Assembly (NCBI GenBank): GCA_016223145.1
Contig: JACRPN010000022.1
Location: forward strand, 87,778-151,777
Length of the DNA stretch: 64,000 nt
Origin: Armatimonadota bacterium
Lineage (GTDB): Bacteria; Armatimonadota; Fimbriimonadia; Fimbriimonadales; Fimbriimonadaceae
Direction: 5' to 3'
The position numbers were made by a program, and so were the translations under genes. How positions within the stretch are numbered: position 1 is the stretch's first letter; each line of letters begins with the position of its first letter. Of the stretch, positions 53,109 to 61,570 are shown one piece after another. The notes beneath the pieces were generated by a model. It saw only the letters and a list, made by a program, of their open reading frames with translations, searched no databases and was not told where the DNA came from.

Positions 53109-55538
53109 GTGATCCCCATGATCCTTGCAACCGTTGCCGTCAGCGCGCCGGAGACAGTCACCGCGCAAGACTTCCTCAAGACGGGAAACCCCAACGACTT
53201 CTATGCGAACCAAAGGGCCCCCCTCACGCCTAGTCCCCTTCAGAAGCTCCCGACCGGGTCGGTGAAGGCCGCGGGCTGGCTGAAGACTCAGCTCGACCTC
53301 CAGCGCGACGGCTTCGCGGGAAGGCTCCCGGAGATCAGCAAGTTTCTGGACCTTAAGAACAACGCCTGGATGGGCACGGGAACGCAGGACCGCGCAGGTT
53401 GGGAAGAGTTGCCCTATTGGCTGAAAGGGCAAGTCTCGCTGGCCTATGTGACGGGCGACAAGAAGCTGATCGCCCAGATTCAGCCCTGCATCGACGCGGT
53501 GCTGAAGAGCCAAGAGCCGAGCGGCTGGTTCGGCCCGGACACCAACCGCGACACCAAGCTGGGGACGCCGGACCTGTGGCCGAACATGCTCATGCAGATG
53601 GTCCTGCAGACCTACCAAGAGGCCACCGGGGACCCGCGCGTGGTTCCGTTCATGCTCCGGTACTGCGATTACCTTTTGTCCTTGGAGCCCAAAGAACTGA
53701 TCGACCCGCGTCACTATTGGCATCATCAGCGGGTCGGCGACCAGTTGGCGAGCCTGGTCTGGCTCTACAACCGGACCGGCGAAAAGAAGATCCTCGACCT
53801 TGCCGCGCGGCTCCATAAGGCTGGCGCTCGGTGGGACCTCGGCGTCGCCAATCATCACGGGGTGAACTTTGCGCAGGCCTTCCGGGAGCCGGCGACTTTT
53901 GGGCTGTTTTCGGGCAAGTATTCGGATTGGCAAGCTACCGAGAAGGACCTGAAGGCGTTTCGCGACGAGTTCGGGCAGTCTCCCGGTGGGATGTACGGCG
54001 CCGACGAGAACGCACGCAAAGGCAAGACCGACCCCCGTCAGGCCGCCGAGACCTGCGCGGTCGTCGAGATGATGTTCTCCCATGAGCTGCTGTTTCAGTA
54101 CAGCGGGGGCGACCCGCAGTGGGCCGATCACGCCGAAGATGTCACGTTCAACTGGCTGCCCGCGACGATGACCCCCGACCTCAAAGCCCTGCGCTATCTC
54201 ACCTCGCCAAACTTGGCGGTTTCGGACGCCCCAAGCAAGAGTCCGGGCGTGGAGAACGGCGGGCCGATGTTCCTCATGGACCCGAACGACCACCGCTGCT
54301 GCCAGCACAACACGGGAATGGGCTGGCCCTATTTCACCGAGCACCTCTGGTTCGCCACCGACGGCAACGGTCTTCTGGCGGGCATCTATGCGCCGAACAA
54401 GGTCACGGCGAAGGTTGGGCCCGGAGTCAAGGTCACGATCGCTGAAGACACGAACTACCCGTTCGAGGAGACGATCCGGTTCAAGGTCGATCCGGCGAAG
54501 CCGGTTCGCTTCCCACTTTCCCTGCGTGTGCCTGGTTGGTGCAAGTCGGCCAGCGTTAAGTTGAACGGCAAGAAGCAGAGGGTGAAGCCCAAGGCAAGTC
54601 AGTTCGTCCAGATCGATCGAACCTGGAAGAAGGGCGACGTGGTCGAGCTGAGCCTGCCGATGCAGGTTAGGACCGAGACCTGGAGCCAGCGACCCGGCAC
54701 GCTCAGCGTGTATCGCGGACCGTTGGCCTATTCGCTCAAGATCGCCGAGGAGACCAAGCGCGTGCCGAGACGCAATGGCTGGGACGCGTTCGAAATCCTG
54801 CCGAAGTCGGCCTGGAACTATGGATTAGCGCCGAAGCCCACGTTCACTTTCGCTTCGAAGCCAGCCCCGAAGTCTGGGCAAATATGGGAAGCCGCTCGCG
54901 TGCCCGTGAGCCTCACCACCCAGGCAAGGCGCATCCCCGAGTGGGGGCTGGACCATTTCGGGCTCGTCGGCGTGCTGCAGAAGAGCCCGGCCCGTTCTCT
55001 TGAAAAACCCGAGACGATCACCCTGATCCCGATGGGGGCCGCGCGCTTGAGGATCACGGTGTTCCCCACGGCGACGCCGACCGGCAACAAATGGGTCGGC
55101 CAACAGAAGCCTCGCCCGCCGTTGCCGACGACCTATTCCCACGTGTTTCGCGGCGACTCTGCGGGGGCGCTCAGCGACGGGCTCGAACCCAGAAATTCGC
55201 ACGATGAGGAGATTCCCAGGTTCACCTGGTGGGACCACAAGGGAACCGAGGAGTGGGTGGCCTACCAGTTCGAGGCGCCCCGCGCTTTTCTGAGCAGCAG
55301 GGTGTATTGGTTCGACGACGCGGCGATCAAGGGCGAATGCCGAGTGCCGGAGAGCTGGAAAATCCAGGCCAAGGTGAACGGCGAATGGGTGGACGTGCAC
55401 GCCCCGGCGGGCTTTCCGGTGAAGAAAGACGCCTGGAGCGAGGTCCGCTTCGATACGGTGGTGACGGCGGAACTCCGGCTAGTCGTCATGCTGAAGCCTG
55501 GGTTCTCAGGCGGAATTTTGGAGTGGGAGTTGCGGTAG
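53109..55538 (+). CDS. GH127 beta-L-arabinofuranosidase-like enzyme
   Basis: The protein has 809 residues. The (alpha/alpha)6-type barrel carries the zinc/cysteine catalytic pattern of GH127: E314 and C316 in AETC and C397, C398 in RCCQHN, equivalent to Glu/Cys and Cys-Cys of HypBA1. C-terminal beta domains follow (about 430-800) and a signal peptide lies at the start. Likely cleaves beta-L-arabinofuranosides or related pentosides of plant polysaccharides. The start is GTG at 53109, 6 nt after CATAAT. The enzyme follows an esterase, in line with a polysaccharide utilisation setting. Confidence 0.88.
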   Translation: MIPMILATVAVSAPETVTAQDFLKTGNPNDFYANQRAPLTPSPLQKLPTGSVKAAGWLKTQLDLQRDGFAGRLPEISKFLDLKNNAWMGTGTQDRAGWEELPYWLKGQVSLAYVTGDKKLIAQIQPCIDAVLKSQEPSGWFGPDTNRDTKLGTPDLWPNMLMQMVLQTYQEATGDPRVVPFMLRYCDYLLSLEPKELIDPRHYWHHQRVGDQLASLVWLYNRTGEKKILDLAARLHKAGARWDLGVANHHGVNFAQAFREPATFGLFSGKYSDWQATEKDLKAFRDEFGQSPGGMYGADENARKGKTDPRQAAETCAVVEMMFSHELLFQYSGGDPQWADHAEDVTFNWLPATMTPDLKALRYLTSPNLAVSDAPSKSPGVENGGPMFLMDPNDHRCCQHNTGMGWPYFTEHLWFATDGNGLLAGIYAPNKVTAKVGPGVKVTIAEDTNYPFEETIRFKVDPAKPVRFPLSLRVPGWCKSASVKLNGKKQRVKPKASQFVQIDRTWKKGDVVELSLPMQVRTETWSQRPGTLSVYRGPLAYSLKIAEETKRVPRRNGWDAFEILPKSAWNYGLAPKPTFTFASKPAPKSGQIWEAARVPVSLTTQARRIPEWGLDHFGLVGVLQKSPARSLEKPETITLIPMGAARLRITVFPTATPTGNKWVGQQKPRPPLPTTYSHVFRGDSAGALSDGLEPRNSHDEEIPRFTWWDHKGTEEWVAYQFEAPRAFLSSRVYWFDDAAIKGECRVPESWKIQAKVNGEWVDVHAPAGFPVKKDAWSEVRFDTVVTAELRLVVMLKPGFSGGILEWELR

Positions 55539-55542
55539 CAAG

Positions 55543-55706
55543 GGACAAAGGGACACTGGGACTTACGGACAAATGGGACGAAGGGACTCCCCCTCACCCG
55601 GTTCACTTTGTTCACCGACCTCTCCCCAAGGGGGCGAGGTGAAAACGGCCCCCTCCCCTTGTCCCGGTGATTGGGATAGGGGGAGGGGTTAGGGGGAGGG
55701 GGTTCG
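55543..55706. repeat. Nonamer array, family C unit and family A variant after the GH127 gene
   Basis: Nonamers of the AAGGGACAN type at 55543-55589, family C at 55590-55641, and a C/G-rich hairpin variant at 55648-55706. No gene in the 187-nt gap. Confidence 0.7.
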
Positions 55707-55725
55707 GGGCCGCCCACCCAGCGCC

Positions 55726-56325
55726 TCAGTCCTCCGCCATCCACTGCGTCAGGATCCTTTGCTCGATTCCGAGGCATTGAAGCACCCGGGCCACGACGGT
55801 GTCGGCAAGGTCTTCAAGGGTCTTGGGCTGGTGGTACCAGGAGGGGCTCGCGGGCAGAATGGTCGCGCCGGCCTCTGCGAGTTGCGTGAAATTGCGGAGA
55901 TGGATCAGGTTCCATGGCATTTCGCGCGGGACCACGATCAGCTTGCGGCCCTCTTTGAGGCAGACGTCGGCGGCGCGGGTCATCAGGTCGGCGCTGATGC
56001 CGTTGGCGATGCGTCCTGCCGTGCCCATGGAGCAGGGGATGATCACCATCCCGTCATGCCGGAAAGATCCGCTTGCCGGGGGCGTGAAATAGTCCTTGTC
56101 GTCGAGCAAGTGGAGGTTGGGCAGGTTCTCGCCAAGCCAGGCGCCCGTCGAGAAGTTCTCCAGATCGATCGGGACGCGCAGCTCAGTCTCAGCCACGAGC
56201 GGCGCTTGTCGGCTGAGGATGAGGAAGATCTCCGAGTAGTGCCGCGCGGCCTGTTTGAGAAAGCGCTGAGCGTAGATGGCTCCGCTTGCTCCTGTGACTC
56301 CGACGACCAGCTTGCCCGTGGACAT
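55726..56325 (-). CDS. ubiX: Flavin prenyltransferase UbiX
   Basis: This 199-residue flavoprotein makes prenylated FMN, the cofactor for UbiD-type decarboxylases. Motifs VVGVTGASGAIYA (about 7-19), PCSMGTAGRIANG (about 96-108) and VVPREMPWN (about 128-136) are intact. In the futalosine pathway a UbiX/UbiD pair acts on the prenylated quinone precursor; the prenyltransferase at 27357 fits that role. No ubiD is in the window. TAGACT is 6 nt before the ATG. Confidence 0.93.
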   Translation of the reverse strand: MSTGKLVVGVTGASGAIYAQRFLKQAARHYSEIFLILSRQAPLVAETELRVPIDLENFSTGAWLGENLPNLHLLDDKDYFTPPASGSFRHDGMVIIPCSMGTAGRIANGISADLMTRAADVCLKEGRKLIVVPREMPWNLIHLRNFTQLAEAGATILPASPSWYHQPKTLEDLADTVVARVLQCLGIEQRILTQWMAED

Positions 56326-56331
56326 ATCGTT

Positions 56332-56337
56332 AGTCTA
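56332..56337 (-). promoter_or_regulatory. -10 box of leaderless ubiX gene
   Basis: TAGACT on the minus strand ends 6 nt before the ATG at 56325. Confidence 0.55.
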
Positions 56338-56380
56338 CGCGTGATGGGCGATGCGCGGTGCGCGACGGGCAATCTTCGAA

Positions 56381-56523
56381 GTCTGTAGCCGCCGGTTCCG
56401 TGCCGGCGTCCCGGGGACGCCGTTCCGCCACGGAGATATCCGTCGAACTCGTGTCATCTGGCTTCAGCCACTTCTCCCTTTGGACCTGGCCAGGACGCCG
56501 GCACAGAGCCGGCGGCTACAGAC
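56381..56523. mobile_element. MITE-like element with 31-bp terminal inverted repeats
   Basis: A 31-nt family B unit at 56381-56411 recurs inverted at 56493-56523 with two mismatches, flanking 81 nt without an open frame. Each end also forms its own CGCCGG/CCGGCG hairpin. No target-site duplication is obvious. The element lies between ubiX and the SDR gene, next to heptamers at 56341-56370. Confidence 0.6.
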
Positions 56524-56586
56524 CTAATTGAGCCACCATCTCCGGAATTCGCCGTCCGTCATCCATCTGCCATCGCCCTTCGCTTC

Positions 56587-57582
56587 TCACGACCACCAGA
56601 GGCTGAGAAGCTCTTGCTCACGTTCCTTGGTAAGGCCCGCTCGCCATTCGTGGGGTTGAGGACGGGAATGCGCCCAAGCCAACGTATCCCGTGTGGTTTC
56701 CTCTATTGGCCGCAGCCTGAGACCAGACTCCACGGCCCTTTGGATGGAGACGGCCATCATGCCATCGTCCCCTGACTCCAGCCCCAGGTAGAGGGGCAAC
56801 TGGATCCAAGGCTGGACCTCCCATTCGGCGAGCTTCGCAGGATCGACCCACTGGAGCTCGGCTTTGGCCTTTGTGGTGTCACGGATCGTTTCGAGCAGCG
56901 GCCCCAACTGATAGGGTTCCGCAGGGCCCGTCAGATTGTAAGTCCCTGCGCATCCTTGCTCCAGCGCTCCGACACACCATGCGGCCAAATCGCGAACGTC
57001 GATGATCTGGACGGGCTGGCTCTTTCGCCCCGGAACAAGCACATCGCCACCTTCGGCCATGCGGCAGGGCCAATAGGTGAAGCGGTCGGTGGGGTCGTGG
57101 GGGCCGACGATGAGCCCTGGGCGGGCGATGATGGAGGTCTGCGGGAAGACCTCACGCACGGTGTCCTCGCACATGGCCTTTAGCGGTCCATAGGTGTCGC
57201 CCGTGATCTCTTCGATTGCGGTGTTTTCAAGTGTTGCAACGGGCCAGCTTTCGTCGGCGCCGGCGGAAGGCTTGTCGTAGACCGAAATCGAGGAGATGAA
57301 GAGGAACGCGTTAGCGATGCCTTCGTCCTTGATGAACCTCGCCGTTTCTTGTACGACTCGGGGCACGTAGCCGCCGGTGTAGACAACGGCATCCCAGTTC
57401 TTTCCGGCCAGGCCCCGGACGTGCTCGGTCCAATCGCCAAGGATGCGTTCGACCTGGCCCGCGAAGAGGTCCGCTCCGGTCTGGCCACGATGAAAGAGGG
57501 TGATCTGGTGGCCGGTGGCCAGTGCGGCTTCGACGATGTGTCTGCCGAGGAACTTGGTCCCGCCGAGGATGAGGATACGCAC
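56587..57582 (-). CDS. Extended SDR (NAD-dependent epimerase/reductase-like)
   Basis: The protein has 331 residues. The N-terminus ILILGGTKFLGRH (about 3-15), the SSISVYD strand, the TYGPLK catalytic motif and the LTGPAEPYQL region match epimerase-like SDRs of the CSP41/RmlD group. The substrate is unknown. The start is GTG at 57582, 6 nt after a CACAAT box; the longer frame would cross repeats. Confidence 0.82.
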   Translation of the reverse strand: MRILILGGTKFLGRHIVEAALATGHQITLFHRGQTGADLFAGQVERILGDWTEHVRGLAGKNWDAVVYTGGYVPRVVQETARFIKDEGIANAFLFISSISVYDKPSAGADESWPVATLENTAIEEITGDTYGPLKAMCEDTVREVFPQTSIIARPGLIVGPHDPTDRFTYWPCRMAEGGDVLVPGRKSQPVQIIDVRDLAAWCVGALEQGCAGTYNLTGPAEPYQLGPLLETIRDTTKAKAELQWVDPAKLAEWEVQPWIQLPLYLGLESGDDGMMAVSIQRAVESGLRLRPIEETTRDTLAWAHSRPQPHEWRAGLTKEREQELLSLWWS

Positions 57583-57588
57583 AGTGGG

Positions 57589-57594
57589 ATTGTG
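57589..57594 (-). promoter_or_regulatory. -10 box of leaderless SDR gene
   Basis: CACAAT on the minus strand ends 6 nt before the GTG at 57582. Confidence 0.45.
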
Positions 57595-57996
57595 GCTCAG
57601 TACGGGATGACATCGCGGTCGTGGCGATCGAGGGGGTCCAGGCCTTCGCTTCAACAGGTCAGCCCTTCGGCCCGCAAGGGAAAGATCCTTGGCATCCTCA
57701 AGGTTCCACACGCTCCTCACCCGGTTTCGACACGCTCAACCTCCGCTGAGGCAAGCTCAGGGCAGGATTCTCCCGTGAACGACAGGGCGGCTTTATGATC
57801 GGGTCGCGCATCGCTCATCGCCCCTTGCGCATCGCGTCTCCTCCCCCTCACCCGGTTCGCTACGCGCATCGACCTCTCCCCAAGGTGGCGAGGTGGTTCC
57901 GGACCTCAGACCTCGGACCTGAACACCTGAAAACCTGAGAACCTCGCACCTCGCACCTCAGCCCAAAACCCCTGCCCCGAACCCCCACCAAAAAGG

Positions 57997-58002
57997 TACA
58001 CT
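57997..58002 (+). promoter_or_regulatory. Possible gyrA -10 box
   Basis: TACACT, about 62 nt before the gyrA GTG, so gyrA would have a leader of ordinary length. Confidence 0.35.
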
Positions 58003-58064
58003 TTGACCTGATTTCCACCCTGAGCGACCCCGTGGCCCGCTCGTTCGTCTGGAACTAAGAAACC

Positions 58065-60536
58065 GTGGCTGAAAACGATCCCCATTTGGCATATATCAAC
58101 GTCAACGACGAGCTTGCGAGAAGCTATGTCAACTACGCGATGTCGGTCATCATCGCGCGCGCCCTGCCGGACGTTCGCGACGGACTAAAGCCAGTCCAGC
58201 GCCGCATCCTTTACGCGATGCGTACCCTGAATCTGACTCCCGAGAACCCGCACACCAAGTGCGCCAAGGTGGCCGGCGAAACCCAGGCGAACTACCACCC
58301 GCACGGCCAAGAAGTCATCTATCCCACGCTCGTCCGCCTCGGGCAGAGTTGGTCCATGCGCTACCCGCTGGTCGATGGCCAGGGCAACTTCGGTTCCGTC
58401 GATGGGGACGAGCCCGCCGCGATGCGTTATACGGAATGCCGCCTGACGCGACTCGCCATGGAGATGCTCGAGGACCTCGACCGCGAGACGGTCGACTGGA
58501 TGACCACGTACCTCCAAGGCGACCTCCTGGAGCCAACTTCGCTTCCGGGCAAGTTCCCAAACCTCCTGTGCAACGGCGCGCAGGGCATCGCCGTCGGTAT
58601 GGCCACCAGCATGCCGCCGCACAACCTGCGCGAGGTATGCAACGCGATCCTGCGACGTATCGAGAATCCAAGCTGTACGCTTGAGGATCTGATGGAAGAC
58701 GTCCAGGGGCCCGATTTCCCGACCTACGGGATCATCATGGGCACACAGGGACTCAGGAACTGCTACACCACCGGGCGTGGCAGCATCGTGATGCAGGCCA
58801 AGACGATGATCGAGCCCGCCGAGATGGGCAAGTCCAAGATCGTCATCACCGAGCTGCCCTATCAGGTCAACAAGACCAACCTGGTCAAGAGCATCGCCGA
58901 GATTGGCAAGCTGCGCAAATTCGACGGCATCACCGACGTTCAGGACTACTCGGACAAGCGAGGCATGCGCGTCGAGGTGGACCTGCGCCGCGATGTGAAC
59001 CCGAACAAGGCGCTGAACTACCTTCTCAAACACACGAACCTGCGCACCACCTTTGGCGCGACGATGCTCTCGCTCGTGGACGGCGCTCCCCGCGTGGCGC
59101 CGCTCGACCTCATCATCGACGAGTACATCCGGCATCGTCGAGATGTGATTGAGCGCCGGACCCGGTATGAGCTTTACCGCGCGCTCGAAGAGGTGCACCT
59201 CAACGAGGGCTTCCAGATCGCGAGGCGGTTCCTCGACGAAGTTATCGCCACGATCCGCGCCGCCGAAGACGTGGGTGTGGCTCGCGCGGAACTGGTCCGA
59301 AAGTTCGAGCTTTCGCCGTTCCAGGCCAACGCGATCCTCAACATGCCGCTGCGCCAGCTTACCAAGCTCTCTCAGCAAGAGCTGGAGAACCGCTACAAGG
59401 AGGCGTTGCTCAAGGTCCAAAACCTGATGGACATCCTAACGGACCCGATCCGATTGACCGGCGTCATGAGGGACGAGGTCACGGCGATGCGCGACAAGTT
59501 CGGGGACGACCGCCGAACCAAGATCATCACGCGCGAAGCCGGCGACTTCAGCGAAGAAGACCTCATTCCCGAAGAAGAGGTCATCATCTCGATCTCGCGC
59601 GACAACTACATCAAGCGCGTGAGCCTCGACGCCTATCGCGAGCAGAAGCGTGGCGGAAAGGGCCTGAAGAACGTGATGAAGTCCGAGGATGAGCCGGCGC
59701 ACCTGTTCCAGGTGAACACCCACCATTTCATCCTCTTCTTCACGGACCGGGGCCGCGTTTACAAGCTCCGGGCTTACGACCTGCCCGAGAGCGGCCGCTA
59801 CGCCAAGGGCATGCCCGTCATCAACTACATCCAGATTCTGGGCAGCGAGCGCGTAACCGCGACCGTGAGCGTGAAGGACATCAAGAGCGACGGCTACCTG
59901 ACGATGATCACGCGCATGGGCGAGATCAAACGCACCGAGATGGCCAAGTTCGAGAACATCCGCTCGAACGGCCTCATGGCGTTCGATATCGAAGAGGGCG
60001 ACGATCTGAACTGGGTGCTCAAGACCCGCGGCAACGAGGACGTGTTGCTGGTGACGCGCGAAGGGCAGTCGATCCGGTTCCCGGAGACGGCAGCGCGCGG
60101 CAGGGGTCGCGCCGCCGGCGGCGTACGAGCCGTTCGCTTCAAAAACGACGAGGACCACGTGGTTTCCGCGCACATCGTTCGCCCTGGCGCTTACCTGCTG
60201 GTCATCGGCGAGCACGGGTTCGGAAAGTTGACGGACCTGGAGGAATACCGCGTCCAGGGCCGTGGCGGCTCGGGCATCTTGACGATGAACGTCACCGACA
60301 AGACGGGCAAAATCGTCACGGGCAAGGTCGTGGACCTGGATGACAAGCTCTTGGTGATGACGACTCTCGGCCAGTCGATCCGTTGCCCAGTGAAGGATAT
60401 TCGTGTCACCGGACGCATCGCTCAGGGCGTGAAGATCATCAACCTGAAGGACGCCGACACCGTGAAGTCCGTTGCCCGAGTGGTGAAAGACGCCGACGAC
60501 GGCGACCTGGAGATCAGTCCGGAGCCCGAAGAATAG
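58065..60536 (+). CDS. gyrA: DNA gyrase subunit A
   Basis: This 823-residue enzyme breaks and rejoins DNA in type II topoisomerase reactions. The N-terminal domain has the [11 protein letters not shown] motif, the catalytic Tyr in [10 protein letters not shown] (near residue 125), and the C-terminal beta-pinwheel. The GyrA box, normally Q-R-G-G-(K/R)-G, is Q-K-R-G-G-K-G, so one residue differs from consensus, with a possible effect on DNA wrapping. The start is GTG at 58065. It is followed after 3 nt by fluC. Confidence 0.95.
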   Translation: MAENDPHLAYINVNDELARSYVNYAMSVIIARALPDVRDGLKPVQRRILYAMRTLNLTPENPHTKCAKVAGETQANYHPHGQEVIYPTLVRLGQSWSMRYPLVDGQGNFGSVDGDEPAAMRYTECRLTRLAMEMLEDLDRETVDWMTTYLQGDLLEPTSLPGKFPNLLCNGAQGIAVGMATSMPPHNLREVCNAILRRIENPSCTLEDLMEDVQGPDFPTYGIIMGTQGLRNCYTTGRGSIVMQAKTMIEPAEMGKSKIVITELPYQVNKTNLVKSIAEIGKLRKFDGITDVQDYSDKRGMRVEVDLRRDVNPNKALNYLLKHTNLRTTFGATMLSLVDGAPRVAPLDLIIDEYIRHRRDVIERRTRYELYRALEEVHLNEGFQIARRFLDEVIATIRAAEDVGVARAELVRKFELSPFQANAILNMPLRQLTKLSQQELENRYKEALLKVQNLMDILTDPIRLTGVMRDEVTAMRDKFGDDRRTKIITREAGDFSEEDLIPEEEVIISISRDNYIKRVSLDAYREQKRGGKGLKNVMKSEDEPAHLFQVNTHHFILFFTDRGRVYKLRAYDLPESGRYAKGMPVINYIQILGSERVTATVSVKDIKSDGYLTMITRMGEIKRTEMAKFENIRSNGLMAFDIEEGDDLNWVLKTRGNEDVLLVTREGQSIRFPETAARGRGRAAGGVRAVRFKNDEDHVVSAHIVRPGAYLLVIGEHGFGKLTDLEEYRVQGRGGSGILTMNVTDKTGKIVTGKVVDLDDKLLVMTTLGQSIRCPVKDIRVTGRIAQGVKIINLKDADTVKSVARVVKDADDGDLEISPEPEE

Positions 60537-60539
60537 CCC

Positions 60540-60929
60540 ATGGACGCCTATTCCAGGATCCTCGCGATAGGTTCTGGAGCCTTCGTGGGCGCCAACGCGC
60601 GCTATTGGCTCGGCGGCTGGGTGCAAGAGCGCACGGGCACGGTTTTCCCCTGGGGCACGCTTCTTGTCAACATCTCGGGGTCTCTGCTCATTGGGCTGGC
60701 GATGGGTTTGGCGCTGGAGCAGAACTGGGCACTAGGTTGGCGGCTGTTTCTCGTTGTGGGTGTTTTGGGCGGCTACACCACCTTCTCCGCGTTTGCCTAC
60801 GAAACGGTGCAACTCCTTTCCGAGGGAAACTTGGCGTCCGCCTTCGGCCATATGGCCGGGAGTCTCGTGTCCACAGTGTTGGCGGCCTGGCTGGGCCTGG
60901 CGCTGGCGCGAGCGCTTGTTGGGGGGTAG
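60540..60929 (+). CDS. fluC: Fluoride exporter FluC/CrcB
   Basis: This 129-residue membrane protein has four helices, the GAxxRY start, GTLLVNISGSLLIG in helix 2 and GGYTTFSAF in helix 3, all typical of Fluc channels, which export fluoride as dual-topology dimers. It starts 3 nt after the gyrA stop and appears cotranscribed; I see no fluoride riboswitch in the short gap. Confidence 0.9.
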   Translation: MDAYSRILAIGSGAFVGANARYWLGGWVQERTGTVFPWGTLLVNISGSLLIGLAMGLALEQNWALGWRLFLVVGVLGGYTTFSAFAYETVQLLSEGNLASAFGHMAGSLVSTVLAAWLGLALARALVGG

Positions 60930-60932
60930 GGG

Positions 60933-61108
60933 TTCCGGACCTCAGACCTCGGACCTATGGGAGGCGAAGGGCGAAGGGGGACCCATTTCGGACCCCAGGC
61001 CTCGCACCTCGGACCTGAACACCCGAAAACCCGAAAACCTGAAAACCCGAGAACTTCCGGTCCCCAGACCTCAGACCTCGGACCTCGCACCTCGGACCTC
61101 TCCCCTCC
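60933..61108. repeat. GACCTCG heptamer and ACCYGAAA octamer array
   Basis: The 230-nt gap between fluC and the next gene is almost wholly tandem units: GACCTCN heptamers, ACCCGAAA/ACCTGAAA octamers, then GACCTCG heptamers again. The same units occur at 57898-57962 and 32016-32070. Confidence 0.75.
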
Positions 61109-61147
61109 TCCCGGGACCTTCGACTATGCCCGGTTCGATTCTGTTGG

Positions 61148-61153
61148 TAGGAT
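61148..61153 (+). promoter_or_regulatory. -10 box of leaderless small membrane protein gene
   Basis: TAGGAT ends 6 nt before the GTG at 61160. Confidence 0.5.
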
Positions 61154-61159
61154 GAGAGG

Positions 61160-61465
61160 GTGGAGCAGCCGCCATTTATGTCGCCTGAGACCCTGAAGAC
61201 GGTCCTCATCGTGGGGCTTTTCTTTGGGCTCTTCGTCGTGGTGCCCATCGTGGCCATCCTTGCCGAACACCAGCGCAAGATGATGCGGCTGATGCGCGGC
61301 GAGAAGGAGGGGCCAAGCGAGACGGCTGAACTCTTGGCCGTGCTCAATGGCCAGGCGCCGCCCAGAACAGCAGAGGTCGAAGCGTTGAAGGCGCGAGTCA
61401 ACGAACTGGAAGAGAAGCTTTCCGAACTCCAATCCTCGCTGCCCGCGCCGACGAAGAGAGACTGA
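61160..61465 (+). CDS. Small membrane protein with a coiled-coil tail
   Basis: The protein has 101 residues. One transmembrane helix (about 12-33, VLIVGLFFGLFVVVPIVAIL) is followed by a charged tail (about 38-100) whose last part (VEALKARVNELEEKLSELQ) is a predicted coiled coil. The start is GTG at 61160, 6 nt after TAGGAT. An ATG at 61178 is a possible alternative. No family is recognised. Confidence 0.6.
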   Translation: MEQPPFMSPETLKTVLIVGLFFGLFVVVPIVAILAEHQRKMMRLMRGEKEGPSETAELLAVLNGQAPPRTAEVEALKARVNELEEKLSELQSSLPAPTKRD

Positions 61466-61570
61466 CAGGCTCGGCGACAAGATGGAGGCACCACCTCAGA
61501 CATTACAAGACGGCGGTTGACCTGCACGGGCGGGACGCCCGCGCTACGCCCGCGAGAGGATCGCCTTTCG

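Larger units (their letters stand above)
57583..58064. repeat. Repeat island upstream of gyrA
   Basis: CACAAT (57589-57594) is the -10 of the SDR. Family H word at 57639-57680, partial family C at 57716-57745, CGCGCAT heptamers at 57803-57838, family C at 57844-57896, and GACCTCG/ACCTGAA-type units at 57898-57962. A TACACT at 57997-58002 lies about 60 nt before gyrA. No gene is seen. Confidence 0.75.
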
